Assembly (NCBI RefSeq): GCF_937927635.1
Contig: NZ_CALBRW010000017.1
Location: 124,001 to 188,000 of the forward strand
Reading direction: 5' to 3'
DNA length: 64,000 nucleotides
DNA from: an uncultured Microbacterium sp.
GTDB taxonomy: Bacteria > Actinomycetota > Actinomycetes > Actinomycetales > Microbacteriaceae
Shown here: positions 1 through 7,458 of the stretch, in pieces
Layout of the letters: every line of letters starts with the position of its first letter
How positions within the stretch are numbered: the first letter of the stretch is position 1
Notes under the pieces: generated by a model
Databases searched by the model: none
The model's input: only the letters and a program-made list of their open reading frames with translations
Told to the model about the DNA's origin: nothing
Translations under genes and position numbers: made by a program

Positions 1-248
1 ATGGGCATGGCATGCGCTGAGGGTACCCCGCGAAGGGCTGCACGCTCGAGAGCTGGCCTCGGTGCCCTGTAAGCGTGCTGGGCAGGCGCTGATGAGGGAG
101 CCCACGCAAGTGACTGATTGGAGAGTGGGGACGGAAATAGGTCCGTCGCCCACCGGACTTGAACTGGTCGAACGCTCCGGCTATCGATCGACTCGTCGTC
201 TTCGGTGAGGTAGCGAACCTCGGTGTCCAGCAGCTGGCCGCCGCTCAT
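1..248 (-). CDS. possible partial reading frame downstream of the oxidase gene
   Basis: An open frame begins with ATG at 248, overlapping the oxidase stop codon as ATGA, and continues without a stop to the window edge (about 82 codons). The overlap is the usual mark of translational coupling. The first 25 or so residues (MSGGQLLDTEVRYLTEDD...) look protein-like; the rest is rich in Pro, Ala, Ser and Arg and resembles non-coding high-GC DNA. It may be the start of a real gene that frameshifts, or chance. I recognise no family and see no other feature in this stretch. Confidence 0.2.
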   Translation of the reverse strand, partial: MSGGQLLDTEVRYLTEDDESIDSRSVRPVQVRWATDLFPSPLSNQSLAWAPSSAPAQHAYRAPRPALERAALRGVPSAHAMP

Positions 249-1708
249 GCAGCCTTGACCGTTCCCATCATCCCTAGGTCCTCGTGATCGAGGATGTGGC
301 AGTGGTAGACCGTGAGGCCCGTGAACCGTGCGAAGTCGATGCGCACCACGACCGAGCCCTGAGCCGGGACGTTCACGACGTCCCGCCACTGGGTGCCGTC
401 GATCGCCGATCCGTTCACCTGGATCAGCTGCATCGGCCAGACGTGCAGGTGGAACGGATGATCCATCGGCGTGGGGTTGCGGATCGTCCACTCCTCCACG
501 GTCTCCGCGCCGACGCGCTGATCGATGCGCCCCGCGTCGAATGCGCGCCCGTCGAAACCCAGGGCCATCATCCCGCCCTGCTGCGGCATGCCCATCCCCA
601 TGGTCATGGTGAAGGAGATCTCGCGCAGCGCGTCGGGAGTGCGGGAGCGCAGGTCGGCGTCGGGCGCGCGCGGGGGCACGGCGGGCAGCACCGCGGCGTC
701 GGGCCCGCGAACTTCGACGAAGGCGAGCAGCGCCGGGCCGGAGGAGCTGCCCCCGCCGGCCATCATCCCGCCCATCATGGCGGCGCCCCGGTCGTAGCCG
801 AGTGTGCGCAGCTGGGCACTTCCGGCCTGCATCGTCACCAGGAGATCCGCCCTGTTGCCGGGAGCCAGCAGGACCTCATCGACGGCGCGGGGCCGCGGTT
901 CGTGCCCGGAGTCGATGCCCAGGAGCTCCAGCCGCTGACCAGGCAGCGCGAGTCGGAGGTAGCGCGCCGTGCAGGCATTGACGATCCGCCAGCGCTCCCG
1001 CTCCCGCGGCCGCGCGACGATCTCGGGCAGCAGTTGACCGTTGACCATCAGGAAGTCGCCCTCCCGGCCCATCATGCGATCTGCCTCCGAAGCGGCAGCG
1101 ACGGCTCCGCCGGCGAACGAGATGTCCGAGATCACGAGCACCCGCTCGCGGGCGACCGGGAGCGCGTCGCCTTCGACCACGATGGCACCGAAGAGGCCGC
1201 CGAAGATCTGATCGGCGACGTTGCCGTGGTGGTGGGGGTGATACCAGAACACGCCGCTGGGGTGGTCGGGAGGAAGGTCGAAGCGGTAGTCGAACACCTC
1301 GCCGGGTGCGAGGCTGATGAGGGGATTGTCTCCGTTCCCTGTCGGGGAGACGTGGAGCCCATGCGTGTGGAGATTGGTCGGCTCGCGAAGACGGTTCTCG
1401 AGGCGGACCTCGATGCGGTCGCCCGGGCGCACGCGCCACGTCGAGGCCGGGACGCTGCCGTTGTAGCCGAGCACGAGCGCCCTGCGGCCGGCTATCTCGT
1501 TCTCGTGCTCCGCGGCGACCAGCTCGGTGCGGAGCACGCCCCCGCGGCTTCGCAGCGAGCTCGGCTCGGCCAGCGGCCCGGAGGGCGTTGCATCGGGCGA
1601 GGTCCAGGGCAGACCCGTGCTGCTGAGCCCGAGCCCACCGACTACCACGCCCGCGGCGCCGCAGGCGCCCAGCAGCAGAGCCTGGCGGCGGGTGATCGGC
1701 TCCATCAA
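245..1708 (-). CDS. Tat-exported multicopper oxidase, CueO/CopA-like
   Basis: 487 aa, the size of three-cupredoxin copper oxidases. The N-terminus has a twin-arginine signal (TRRQALLLG near residue 7) and a hydrophobic stretch, so the folded enzyme should leave the cytoplasm through Tat. All four copper motifs are present: HTHG at 114-117, HPHHHG at 157-162, HPFHLH at 417-422 and HCH...H at 469-475, giving type 1 and trinuclear sites. Methionine-rich segments (MMGGMM and MTMGMGM) resemble the Met-rich copper-binding loops of CueO. Expected chemistry is oxidation of Cu(I) or phenols with reduction of O2 to water. It is the last clear gene of a DUF302-SHOCT-oxidase operon and overlaps the SHOCT gene by 4 nt. 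The operon is preceded by a CsoR/CstR-type operator. The substrate is inferred, not shown. Confidence 0.93.
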   Translation of the reverse strand: MMEPITRRQALLLGACGAAGVVVGGLGLSSTGLPWTSPDATPSGPLAEPSSLRSRGGVLRTELVAAEHENEIAGRRALVLGYNGSVPASTWRVRPGDRIEVRLENRLREPTNLHTHGLHVSPTGNGDNPLISLAPGEVFDYRFDLPPDHPSGVFWYHPHHHGNVADQIFGGLFGAIVVEGDALPVARERVLVISDISFAGGAVAAASEADRMMGREGDFLMVNGQLLPEIVARPRERERWRIVNACTARYLRLALPGQRLELLGIDSGHEPRPRAVDEVLLAPGNRADLLVTMQAGSAQLRTLGYDRGAAMMGGMMAGGGSSSGPALLAFVEVRGPDAAVLPAVPPRAPDADLRSRTPDALREISFTMTMGMGMPQQGGMMALGFDGRAFDAGRIDQRVGAETVEEWTIRNPTPMDHPFHLHVWPMQLIQVNGSAIDGTQWRDVVNVPAQGSVVVRIDFARFTGLTVYHCHILDHEDLGMMGTVKAA

Positions 1709-1995
1709 GGAGCGTCGCGCAGGCGTGCGACTCGCTCGTCGTACTCAGCGTGGTCGATCTCGCCACGCGCGTAGCGCTCGTCGAGAATGGCGCGCGCCGA
1801 TCCGCCTCGCGGCTCCGGTGGCCGGTGGCCTCCGCGGTTCAGACCGCCGGTCGCGAGCCGCACCGTCAGGACGACGAGCGCCGCGATGCCCGCGATCATC
1901 AAGAGCAGGAACACCCACCCCATTCCGGGGCCCATGCCGCCCCAGTTGCCCATGCCGCTCCAGTTGCCCATGCCGCTCCAGTTGCCCATCAACAT
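1705..1995 (-). CDS. small membrane protein with C-terminal SHOCT domain
   Basis: 96 aa. Residues 1-26 are three copies of a Met/Gly/Asn/Trp unit (MGNWSG-like), residues 27-48 form one transmembrane helix, and the C-terminus (about 66-92: ARAILDERYARGEIDHAEYD) is a SHOCT domain, a short motif found on many membrane or oligomerising proteins. Its stop overlaps the oxidase start, so the two are coupled. The Met-rich N-terminus faces the same compartment as a Tat-exported oxidase if the topology is N-out, so a role in metal handling is possible but only inferred. Confidence 0.8.
   Translation of the reverse strand: MLMGNWSGMGNWSGMGNWGGMGPGMGWVFLLLMIAGIAALVVLTVRLATGGLNRGGHRPPEPRGGSARAILDERYARGEIDHAEYDERVARLRDAP
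1936..1989. repeat. three tandem 18-bp units inside the SHOCT gene
   Basis: Units at 1936-1953, 1954-1971 and 1972-1989 read GCCGCTCCAGTTGCCCAT on the plus strand; the last two are identical and the first differs by one base. They encode the repeated MGNWSG segment, so the copy number could vary by slippage and change the length of the N-terminal Met-rich tail. Confidence 0.9.
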
Positions 1996-2038
1996 GCTTC
2001 GACCTCCCCGTTCTCGTGCTTAAGGCGCAGTCGCGCCG

Positions 2039-2440
2039 TCACTCGTTGCCGCTGCCGACTTCGGCCAGCGCTGCGCCCAGGCGGTCCGCCGCTTCGTCTG
2101 CGACCGCTCGCAGCGCCTCGTTCCCGGTGACGCCGACCATGACCTTCGGGTCGAGCGCCTCGACGACCGACGTACCGTCGCCGGCGTCGCGCACCGTGAC
2201 GTTGCAGGGGAGTAGCAGTCCGATGGACTCCTCCGCCTGGAGCGCGCGGAGCGCGAGCGGAGGATTGCACGCGCCCAGGATCACCTGCGGGGGCATGTCG
2301 ACATCGAGCTTCGCCTTGAGCGTCGCCGCCATGTCGATCTCGGTCAGCACGCCGAATCCCTGCGTGGCGAGCGCCGCGCGGATCGCGGTGACCGTTTCGT
2401 CGAAGGGGAGGGCGACTGTCGTGGTGATGCCGTAGCTCAT
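2039..2440 (-). CDS. DUF302 domain protein
   Basis: 133 aa using the ATG at 2440 (MSYGITTTVALPFDE), the usual DUF302 start; a longer open frame to 2845 has no family similarity in its extension. The core GFGVLTEIDM (residues 28-37) and GLLLPCN (74-80) match DUF302, a family of small cytosolic proteins of unknown biochemical role. Two cysteines, C58 in ILGACNPP and C79 in LLPCN, are the obvious candidates for metal or sulfur binding. It is the first gene of the operon that continues into the SHOCT protein (43-nt gap) and oxidase. The operator at 2528-2543 lies 88 nt upstream. Confidence 0.82.
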   Translation of the reverse strand: MSYGITTTVALPFDETVTAIRAALATQGFGVLTEIDMAATLKAKLDVDMPPQVILGACNPPLALRALQAEESIGLLLPCNVTVRDAGDGTSVVEALDPKVMVGVTGNEALRAVADEAADRLGAALAEVGSGNE

Positions 2441-2527
2441 GACTTGCTCCAAGCGACTCGGGGCGGGCGGGAGTCGGCCGAAGGCTTGTGCCGGCACGAT
2501 CCGCGGTCCCCGCTGATGCATCCAACT

Positions 2528-2543
2528 ATACCCCCAGGAGTAT
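2528..2543. promoter_or_regulatory. CsoR/CstR-type operator ahead of the DUF302-oxidase operon
   Basis: ATACCCCCAGGAGTAT, an imperfect inverted repeat, matches 13 of 16 positions with the site at 7416-7431 and shares the preceding ACT. CsoR-family repressors are known to bind TACCCC/GGGGTA-type palindromes. The position fits control of the minus-strand operon and perhaps, in the past, of the now broken plus-strand CtaG-like gene. Confidence 0.65.
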
Positions 2544-2589
2544 TCGAGAACAAGAGTGGATGAGCGAGGGCGGCGCCCGCCGACCCGCG

Positions 2590-3050
2590 TCTGTCCATCC
2601 AGGCGAGAGGCGACACGCGAGCCGTCACCGCAGCGTGTCTCAATGCCGGCGGACTGTGGCAGATCTATTCGACACCCCTGGTCGGCTGGATGCAGTCCGG
2701 TTCGCTGGTGCACGTGGCGGTCCACGCCCACCTGCTCCTCGCGGGCTACCTCCTGACGACCGCGGCCATCGGCCTCGACTCGACACCGCATCGAGCGCCT
2801 CACCTCATCACCGCAGTCGCACCCCTCGCCACGATGGCGTCGCACAGCATCCTCGCCAAGACGCTCTTCGCCACTCCTCCCGACCTGTATGCCGTCGGTG
2901 ACGTGCAGCCGGCGCGCAGCTCACGTACTACGCGGGCAGCTGATCGAGGCCGCGATCGTGGCGCTCTTCTGCGCGCGCTGGTACCGAGAAGCCGGACGTC
3001 ATGCGTCCCGCCGGCGGCCCGGCGGCGTGGCGGTAAGCCAAGTGCGCTGA
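2590..3050 (+). pseudogene. remnant of a CtaG-type cytochrome c oxidase assembly protein
   Basis: Translation in one frame from about 2590 to 2900 gives NAGGLWQIYSTPLVGW, then VHAHLLLAGYLLTTAAIGLD, then a hydrophobic segment, all typical of the caa3_CtaG membrane family. The reading shifts at about 2905 (AQLTYYAG) and again at about 2940 (LIEAAIVALFCARWYREAG) to a stop at 3050, recovering the family's C-terminus. The N-terminal half is missing. Two frameshifts plus the truncation make it a pseudogene. Such proteins are linked to copper delivery or oxidase assembly in other actinobacteria, in keeping with the neighbouring copper oxidase. Confidence 0.65.
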
Positions 3051-3350
3051 GCTCCCCGGCGGAGGGAGCCGTCACCGGAGCGGCAGGACGCCGCGGCCCG
3101 GACCGGCGATCGAGTCGCTTCAAAGAGACCGCGTCGTACCGGCGCATGCCGCGCCATCGCTCTCCGATTCGCGGTGGAGCGTCTTGGACGTGGTGTCGGA
3201 GCCGGGAGTGTTAAGGACGTCCGGACGAGCGCAGAATGCCTCGGGCGCCATGGGGATCTGAGCGTCCGCCGATAGCCAGGATCCGTACCCGTGCAACCCT
3301 GGGCGCATGTCGATGCCGTCCCCCATTGCATGCCGCGCGCCGCGCGAGCC

Positions 3351-3518
3351 GAGGCGGGGGAGCTGCTGCCGTATGACGTCGCGTGGAATGCCGCCGGCGG
3401 GCTACTGCTCCTCGCCGGCGTCGCCTGGACGATCGCGCTGGTGCGCCGCGGACACCGCGCAGCATCCGCACCGCCAGCCGGAGCGGATGCGGTGACGGCA
3501 TCGGATCGTGGCCGATGA
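3351..3518 (+). pseudogene. C-terminal remnant of a DUF2243 membrane protein
   Basis: The translation LLPYDVAWNAAGGLLLLAG followed by a hydrophobic helix and RRG matches the last transmembrane segment of DUF2243 proteins, whose genes often accompany ctaG-like genes. Everything upstream of this helix is missing. The order here (CtaG-like, then DUF2243) is the reverse of the order I know, suggesting rearrangement during decay. Confidence 0.5.
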
Positions 3519-3698
3519 ACTGATCCTGCTCGGCCGCGCTGGCGGGCCGATCTGCACGCGAGCTCGCCGCGGCGTTGGCGCGAGTGCGTCTCGGCGCACT
3601 GCGCCGGAGCCCTCGTCATCGGAACCGACGGCCCACGACACGTCCTCGACGACTAGCAATCGGCGAGGCAGCACGAGGGGGCGGCTGAAGCCTGCGCT

Positions 3699-3980
3699 CT
3701 AGCGGGGGCCTCGCTGGTCGAGCGGCTGGCGGGCTTCGGGGATGCCAAGCGTGTTGTGCTCTGCGGCGGTGGCACTGACTCGCGCGAGCAGCGATGCCGG
3801 GCACCAGCCGCGGACTGCGCCGGTGAGGAGGAGCGCAGCGCCGAGCGTGGCGGCGATGGCGAGCGGCGCGTCGTGCAGGTTGCTGAGCGCGAACGCGCCG
3901 GTCAGCGCGCCGACAGCGGCCTGCACGACGCGTTCGATGCTTCCCGGAGCGCAGACCGGGGCGCGGCGGCGGGAAGTCAC
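3699..3980 (-). CDS. DUF2892-like (YgaP-type) small membrane protein
   Basis: 93 aa. A segment at about 18-36 and another at 40-57 are hydrophobic, with GWCPASLLARV after the second helix, like the WCPLY-type end of DUF2892 proteins. These two-helix inner-membrane modules are often fused or adjacent to rhodaneses, as in E. coli YgaP. It is the last gene of the sulfur operon and overlaps the thioredoxin gene by 4 nt. The C-terminal 20 residues carry no conserved pattern. Confidence 0.65.
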   Translation of the reverse strand: MTSRRRAPVCAPGSIERVVQAAVGALTGAFALSNLHDAPLAIAATLGAALLLTGAVRGWCPASLLARVSATAAEHNTLGIPEARQPLDQRGPR

Positions 3981-4354
3981 GGCGCCTCGGCGGCTGCGCG
4001 CTGCTCGGCGACCTGGCGGCGCACGTCGTCCATGTCGAGCGCGCGGACGCCGGCGATGAGGCTGTCGAGCTGGGCCTGGCCCAGCGCGCCGGGCTGCGAG
4101 AAGACGAGGATCCCGTCGCGGAAGGCCATGAGCGTCGGGATGGACGTGATGCGGAACGCCGCGGCCAGCTGCTGCTGGTCCTCGGTGTCGACCTTACCGA
4201 ACACGATGTCGGTGTTCGACGCGGCAGCTCGGTCGAAGACGGGCGCGAAGCTGCGGCAGGGGCCGCACCATGCCGCCCAGAAGTCGAGGAGCACCATGCC
4301 GTCGCCGGCGATGGTCGAGTCGATCGTTTCGATGGTGATGTCACGCGTGGTCAT
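3977..4354 (-). CDS. thioredoxin
   Basis: 125 aa, a full thioredoxin fold with the active site WCGPC (C30, C33) and the cis-proline motif SIPTL. There is no signal peptide, so it is cytosolic. In this operon it would reduce protein persulfides or disulfides formed by the two rhodaneses and the persulfide dioxygenase, a role known for thioredoxins in sulfane-sulfur metabolism. The C-terminal 15 residues, rich in Ala, Glu and Gln, extend past the fold. It is 45 nt downstream of the lipoprotein rhodanese gene. Confidence 0.93.
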   Translation of the reverse strand: MTTRDITIETIDSTIAGDGMVLLDFWAAWCGPCRSFAPVFDRAAASNTDIVFGKVDTEDQQQLAAAFRITSIPTLMAFRDGILVFSQPGALGQAQLDSLIAGVRALDMDDVRRQVAEQRAAAEAP

Positions 4355-4399
4355 GTTCGGGGTTGCTCCCTGGATCGGTGATGGTCGGATGGGCCGGCG

Positions 4400-4765
4400 T
4401 CAGCGCCCGATTGCGAGGCCGGTCGCCGCTGACGCGCTCTTGAGCGCGCCGAGGTCGGTGACGTCCGCGAAGCCGGCCTCGCGCATGAGCGCGACCGCCT
4501 GTGCTGACCGGCTGCCGGACCTGCAGTGGACGAAGTAGGGCGCATCAGGGTCGAGCGAGGGCAGTGCCGCGGCGAGGTCGCCGTTCGACACGTCGAGGAG
4601 GACCGCGCCGTCGAGGTGACCGGATGCCAACTCGGGCGCGGTGCGCACGTCGATGACGACGGCGTCCGCTGGAGCTGCGACGCTGCCAGGGGGCGTCGAT
4701 GCGCAGCCTGTCGTGACGGCGGCGAGCGCGAGGCCGGCGAGGCCGGCGAGCTGGGTTCTGGTCAT
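4400..4765 (-). CDS. lipoprotein rhodanese (sulfurtransferase)
   Basis: 121 aa. A short hydrophobic signal ends in TTGC, with C21 the likely lipidated residue, so the single rhodanese domain (about 33-115) should be anchored outside the membrane. The active-site loop is CRSGSRS with catalytic C81. The DVR (39-41) and GHLDGA (49-54) motifs are also present. Rhodaneses move sulfane sulfur through a cysteine persulfide. An extracytoplasmic sulfurtransferase beside a TauE exporter suggests handling of thiosulfate or persulfide at the cell surface. The lipobox is not ideal (Thr at -3), so a simple secreted or anchored form is also possible. Confidence 0.85.
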   Translation of the reverse strand: MTRTQLAGLAGLALAAVTTGCASTPPGSVAAPADAVVIDVRTAPELASGHLDGAVLLDVSNGDLAAALPSLDPDAPYFVHCRSGSRSAQAVALMREAGFADVTDLGALKSASAATGLAIGR

Positions 4766-4790
4766 GGTGTTCTCCGGTGAGCGGTGTCGT

Positions 4791-5564
4791 TCAGGTGAGC
4801 GGGAGGTGGAGCGCGAGCTGCTGCACGAGCAGCGCGACGGCCACGCTGAGCACGAGCACCGCGAATCCGGTGCGCAGTGCCCGTTCGGGGATGCGGCCGG
4901 TGAGCGCCGAGCCGAGGAAGGAGCCCGCCACGGCGATTGCGGTGAACGGCAGCACCAGCGCCCAGGGGATGTCGGGGAGTGCTGGTTGGGCCGCGAGCCC
5001 GGCGAGCGATTGCATCGCGATGACGAGCAAGGATGTGCCGATCGCGGCCGACGCGGGCAGGCCGGCGAGCAGGATCAGCGCGGGGACGATGAGGAAGCCG
5101 CCCCCCGCGCCGACCAGCCCGGCGAGTGAGCCGACAACCGTTCCGAGCACGAGGACGAGGGCGATGCGCGGCCGAGCGGGCTCCGCCCGGTCGTGACGCG
5201 GGCGCCGGCGAAGCATCGCCACCGCGGCGGCGATCATCGTGCCGGCGAGCAGCACCATGAGCACGCCTGGGGGCAGCGTGCGGCCGAGCAGCCCGCCGAC
5301 GAGCGCGCCGACGACACCGGCCGCTCCGAAGACTACCCCGACACGCCAGCGCACGCGGCCCGCGCGAGCGTGCTGCAGCAGTCCGAGGGCGCTCGTCGTG
5401 CCGACGATGAGCAGTGACGACGCGATGGCGGCTCGCGGCTCCACGCCGCCGACGGCGGTCAGGATGGGCACGGCGAGGATCGAGCCGCCGCCGCCCAGCA
5501 GGCCGAGGCTGATGCCGACCAGCAGGGCGAGCGCAAGAACGGCGATGGTGGCGGTCGGCGTCAT
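4791..5564 (-). CDS. TauE/SafE-family sulfite/anion exporter
   Basis: 257 aa with about eight hydrophobic segments and the two Gly-rich motifs of the family, GLLGGGGSILAVP near 22-34 and GLVGAGGGFLIVP near the middle. TauE/SafE proteins export sulfite, sulfoacetate or other small sulfur anions. In S. aureus a TauE gene is part of the CstR-controlled cst locus, and the same pairing is seen here. Export of sulfite or thiosulfate made by the adjacent persulfide dioxygenase is the natural inference. Gaps to its neighbours are 22 nt and 25 nt. Confidence 0.88.
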   Translation of the reverse strand: MTPTATIAVLALALLVGISLGLLGGGGSILAVPILTAVGGVEPRAAIASSLLIVGTTSALGLLQHARAGRVRWRVGVVFGAAGVVGALVGGLLGRTLPPGVLMVLLAGTMIAAAVAMLRRRPRHDRAEPARPRIALVLVLGTVVGSLAGLVGAGGGFLIVPALILLAGLPASAAIGTSLLVIAMQSLAGLAAQPALPDIPWALVLPFTAIAVAGSFLGSALTGRIPERALRTGFAVLVLSVAVALLVQQLALHLPLT

Positions 5565-5586
5565 CGGGCGCCTCGATCCTCGGCGG

Positions 5587-6999
5587 TCAGCTGGTCGCCG
5601 GCTCGCGCCCGGTTGTCTGGAGCCACCCGAGGTAGGAGCCGTCGAGCTCGACGACGTCGACGCCGGCCCGGCGCAGTGCGCTGGCGACGACGCTGTTGCG
5701 CACGCCGCTCTGGCAGTACGTCACGACGGTGCCGTCCGCGGGCAACTCGTCGAGGTGCCACAGCGCGCGGCCGCCGCTGAGGTGCGCGGAGCCGGGGATG
5801 TGCCCGTCGGCGTGCTCGGAGCTGCCGCGCACGTCGACCAGGTTCACGTCGGCGAGGCCGTCGAGCTCCTCCGGCTGCAGCAGTCGGGGCTGCACCAGCT
5901 CGAGCCCGTCGAGGGAGCGGATGAAACCGTCGACGGCGTCGATGCCGACCCGCACGAGGTGGTCGCGCATCCGCTCCGCCTCCTCGCGGTCGTCCGCGAG
6001 GAGAACGAGCGGCCGGTGCTCCGCCTCCGGATCGTAGACCCACGCCCCGTAGGTCGCGGCCTTCGCTGCGCCCGGGATGTTGAGGGAACCGACCACGGTG
6101 CCGTCGTGCACCTGCCGGCGGTCCCGAGTGTCCACCAGGATCGCGAGGTCGCGCTCCAGGAGGTGCTGCACCTCCGCAGTGGACCGCTCGGGGAGCGGTG
6201 CGCGGGGGTGGAGCACCGCGGGGCCGGTGCGGTTCTGGGACTTCATTCGGGCGAAGTACGCGTGGGCGTCGGGCTGGCCGGAGAGTAGCTCGTCGACGAA
6301 GCCTTGCTCGTCGTCGGCGGCGAGGTAGGGAGCCCACCACGAGAAGGCGCGCTCGTAGCCGACGGTCGTCGCCGCGATCGCGCCGAGCGACTTGCCGCAC
6401 GCGCTGCCGGCACCGTGCGCTGGCAGCACCTGGACGTAGTCGGGCAGTGTCAGGAAGCGGTCGCGCAGGCTCGCGAAGAGTTGGTGAGCGCCCTCGAAGC
6501 GGGTGTCGACGCCGCCGGCCGCCTCGTCGAGCAGGTCCGGTCGGCCGACGTCGCCGACGAACACGAAGTCGCCGGTGAGCATGAAGCCCGGCTCCTGGGC
6601 CTGCGCGCCGTCGGTCACGAGGAACGACAGGTGTTCGGGCGTGTGGCCGGGGGTGTGCACCGCTCGCAGCGTCACGTTGCCGACGACGATCTCGTCGCCG
6701 TCGTGCATCCGGTCGGCGTCGTCGAAGCCGGTGCCGTAGGTCCAGTCGGGTCCGCCCTCGTCGGAGACGTGCATGCGGGCACCGGTGCGCGCCGCGAACT
6801 CGCGGGTGCCTGAGAGGTAGTCGGCGTGGATATGGGTCTCGGTGACGTGCGCGATGCGCAGGCCGTGCTTGTCGGCCAGTCGCATGTACTCGTCGACGTC
6901 GCGGCGGGGGTCGATCACGATCGCCTCGCCGGTCGCCTGGCAACCGATGACGTAACTCGCCTGTGCGAGGTCCTCGTCGTAGATGCGCTCCAGCAGCAT
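5587..6999 (-). CDS. persulfide dioxygenase-rhodanese fusion (CstB-like)
   Basis: 470 aa from the ATG at 6999, chosen because AAGGAGA lies 7 nt upstream; a longer open frame to 7227 runs through the small upstream gene. Residues 1-240 are a metallo-beta-lactamase fold of the ETHE1 type: HIHAD (H56, H58, D60), TPGHT (H119) and LTGD (D144) supply the expected His-His-Asp iron site. A first rhodanese-like domain (about 265-350) has LLADDREE in place of a cysteine loop and is probably inactive. The second (about 360-460) carries CQSGVRNS with C429. This three-part layout matches staphylococcal CstB, which oxidises persulfide to sulfite and thiosulfate. It sits between the cysteine-rich protein genes and the TauE gene. 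Confidence 0.92.
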   Translation of the reverse strand: MLLERIYDEDLAQASYVIGCQATGEAIVIDPRRDVDEYMRLADKHGLRIAHVTETHIHADYLSGTREFAARTGARMHVSDEGGPDWTYGTGFDDADRMHDGDEIVVGNVTLRAVHTPGHTPEHLSFLVTDGAQAQEPGFMLTGDFVFVGDVGRPDLLDEAAGGVDTRFEGAHQLFASLRDRFLTLPDYVQVLPAHGAGSACGKSLGAIAATTVGYERAFSWWAPYLAADDEQGFVDELLSGQPDAHAYFARMKSQNRTGPAVLHPRAPLPERSTAEVQHLLERDLAILVDTRDRRQVHDGTVVGSLNIPGAAKAATYGAWVYDPEAEHRPLVLLADDREEAERMRDHLVRVGIDAVDGFIRSLDGLELVQPRLLQPEELDGLADVNLVDVRGSSEHADGHIPGSAHLSGGRALWHLDELPADGTVVTYCQSGVRNSVVASALRRAGVDVVELDGSYLGWLQTTGREPATS

Positions 7000-7037
7000 G
7001 ATGCTCTCCTTGTTCGTCGTCGTCGTCGTTGTAGTCG

Positions 7038-7151
7038 TCAGCAGTGGCAGCGGTCGGCCGCCGGGACGCCCCCGAGGGCCTCCTCGACGTGCTGGCCGCA
7101 TCCGGCCCAGCTCGGCTTGCCGCAGCGGTCGCAGGTGATGCGTGCGCACAT
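7038..7151 (-). CDS. 37-aa cysteine-rich microprotein (paralogue of the next gene)
   Basis: A 37-residue frame, begun by ATG at 7151, reads MCARITCDRCGKPSWAGCGQ and continues HVEEALGGVPAADRCHC. It aligns with the 61-aa protein encoded just upstream: MC-x4-C-x2-CGK-x2-WAGCGQHV-x7-VPA-x-D-x-C. Six cysteines and two histidines in 37 residues suggest zinc binding or sulfur carriage. It lies 23 nt after the 61-aa gene and 38 nt before the dioxygenase, so it is co-transcribed. No function is known to me; members of this small-protein type occur widely and are annotated hypothetical. Confidence 0.75.
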   Translation of the reverse strand: MCARITCDRCGKPSWAGCGQHVEEALGGVPAADRCHC

Positions 7152-7174
7152 GGTGATGTCCTCTCGTCAGTGGA

Positions 7175-7360
7175 TCAGCGGCCGAACAGGCGCGCGAGGA
7201 AGCCGGGTCGCGAGGCCTTCGCCTCATCGATGTCGCGCTGCGTGTGCCGGCCGGGGCACCAGTCGGATGCCGGGACCGTGCGGCGCACGTCGTTCACGTG
7301 CTGGCCGCAGCCAGCCCAGGTCGTCTTCCCGCAGATGTTGCACTTCGCGGCTCTGCACAT
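7175..7360 (-). CDS. 61-aa cysteine-rich protein heading the sulfur operon
   Basis: 61 aa. MCRAAKCNICGKTTWAGCGQ is followed by HV and later WCPGRH; the C-terminus is basic and hydrophobic (PGFLARLFGR). AGGAGG stands 5 nt before the ATG at 7360. Five cysteines and a Gly-Gln-His-Val block are shared with the 37-aa protein encoded next. The gene is first in the sulfur operon, right beside the two operators, so it should be among the most strongly induced products. A zinc ribbon, redox or persulfide-carrier role is possible; none can be read directly from the sequence. Confidence 0.85.
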   Translation of the reverse strand: MCRAAKCNICGKTTWAGCGQHVNDVRRTVPASDWCPGRHTQRDIDEAKASRPGFLARLFGR

Positions 7361-7392
7361 CTCGCCCTCCTGGCGGTGTCGATGAAGATTGA

Positions 7393-7408
7393 ATACCCCG
7401 GGGGGTAT
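7393..7408. promoter_or_regulatory. perfect CsoR/CstR-type operator, proximal to the sulfur operon
   Basis: ATACCCC-GG-GGGGTAT is a perfect inverted repeat with 7-bp arms. It lies 33 nt upstream of the 61-aa gene, in the shared divergent promoter region. Its centre is 23 bp, about two helical turns, from that of the second site, so two repressor tetramers could sit on the same face of the DNA. Confidence 0.8.
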
Positions 7409-7415
7409 CCAAACT

Positions 7416-7431
7416 ATACCCTGGGGAGTAT
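7416..7431. promoter_or_regulatory. second CsoR/CstR-type operator, proximal to the repressor gene
   Basis: ATACCCTGGGGAGTAT is an imperfect inverted repeat, preceded by ACT like the site at 2528. It lies 27 nt before the repressor start codon and should mediate autorepression. Confidence 0.75.
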
Positions 7432-7458
7432 GGTGGATGTCAACCCAGGAGGAATCCG

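Larger units (their letters stand above)
2441..3698. other. gene-poor stretch of decayed coding DNA
   Basis: Between the DUF302 and DUF2892-like genes I find no intact gene. Two plus-strand remnants are recognisable, a CtaG-like segment (2590-3050) and a DUF2243 C-terminus (about 3351-3518). In 3051-3350 and 3519-3698 I see nothing I can name. Open frames on both strands here lack family signatures and are probably chance. Confidence 0.6.

Noticed and set aside
7012..7037. Run of CGT triplets before the dioxygenase gene
   Set aside because: A simple trinucleotide run between two cistrons; no regulatory pattern found.
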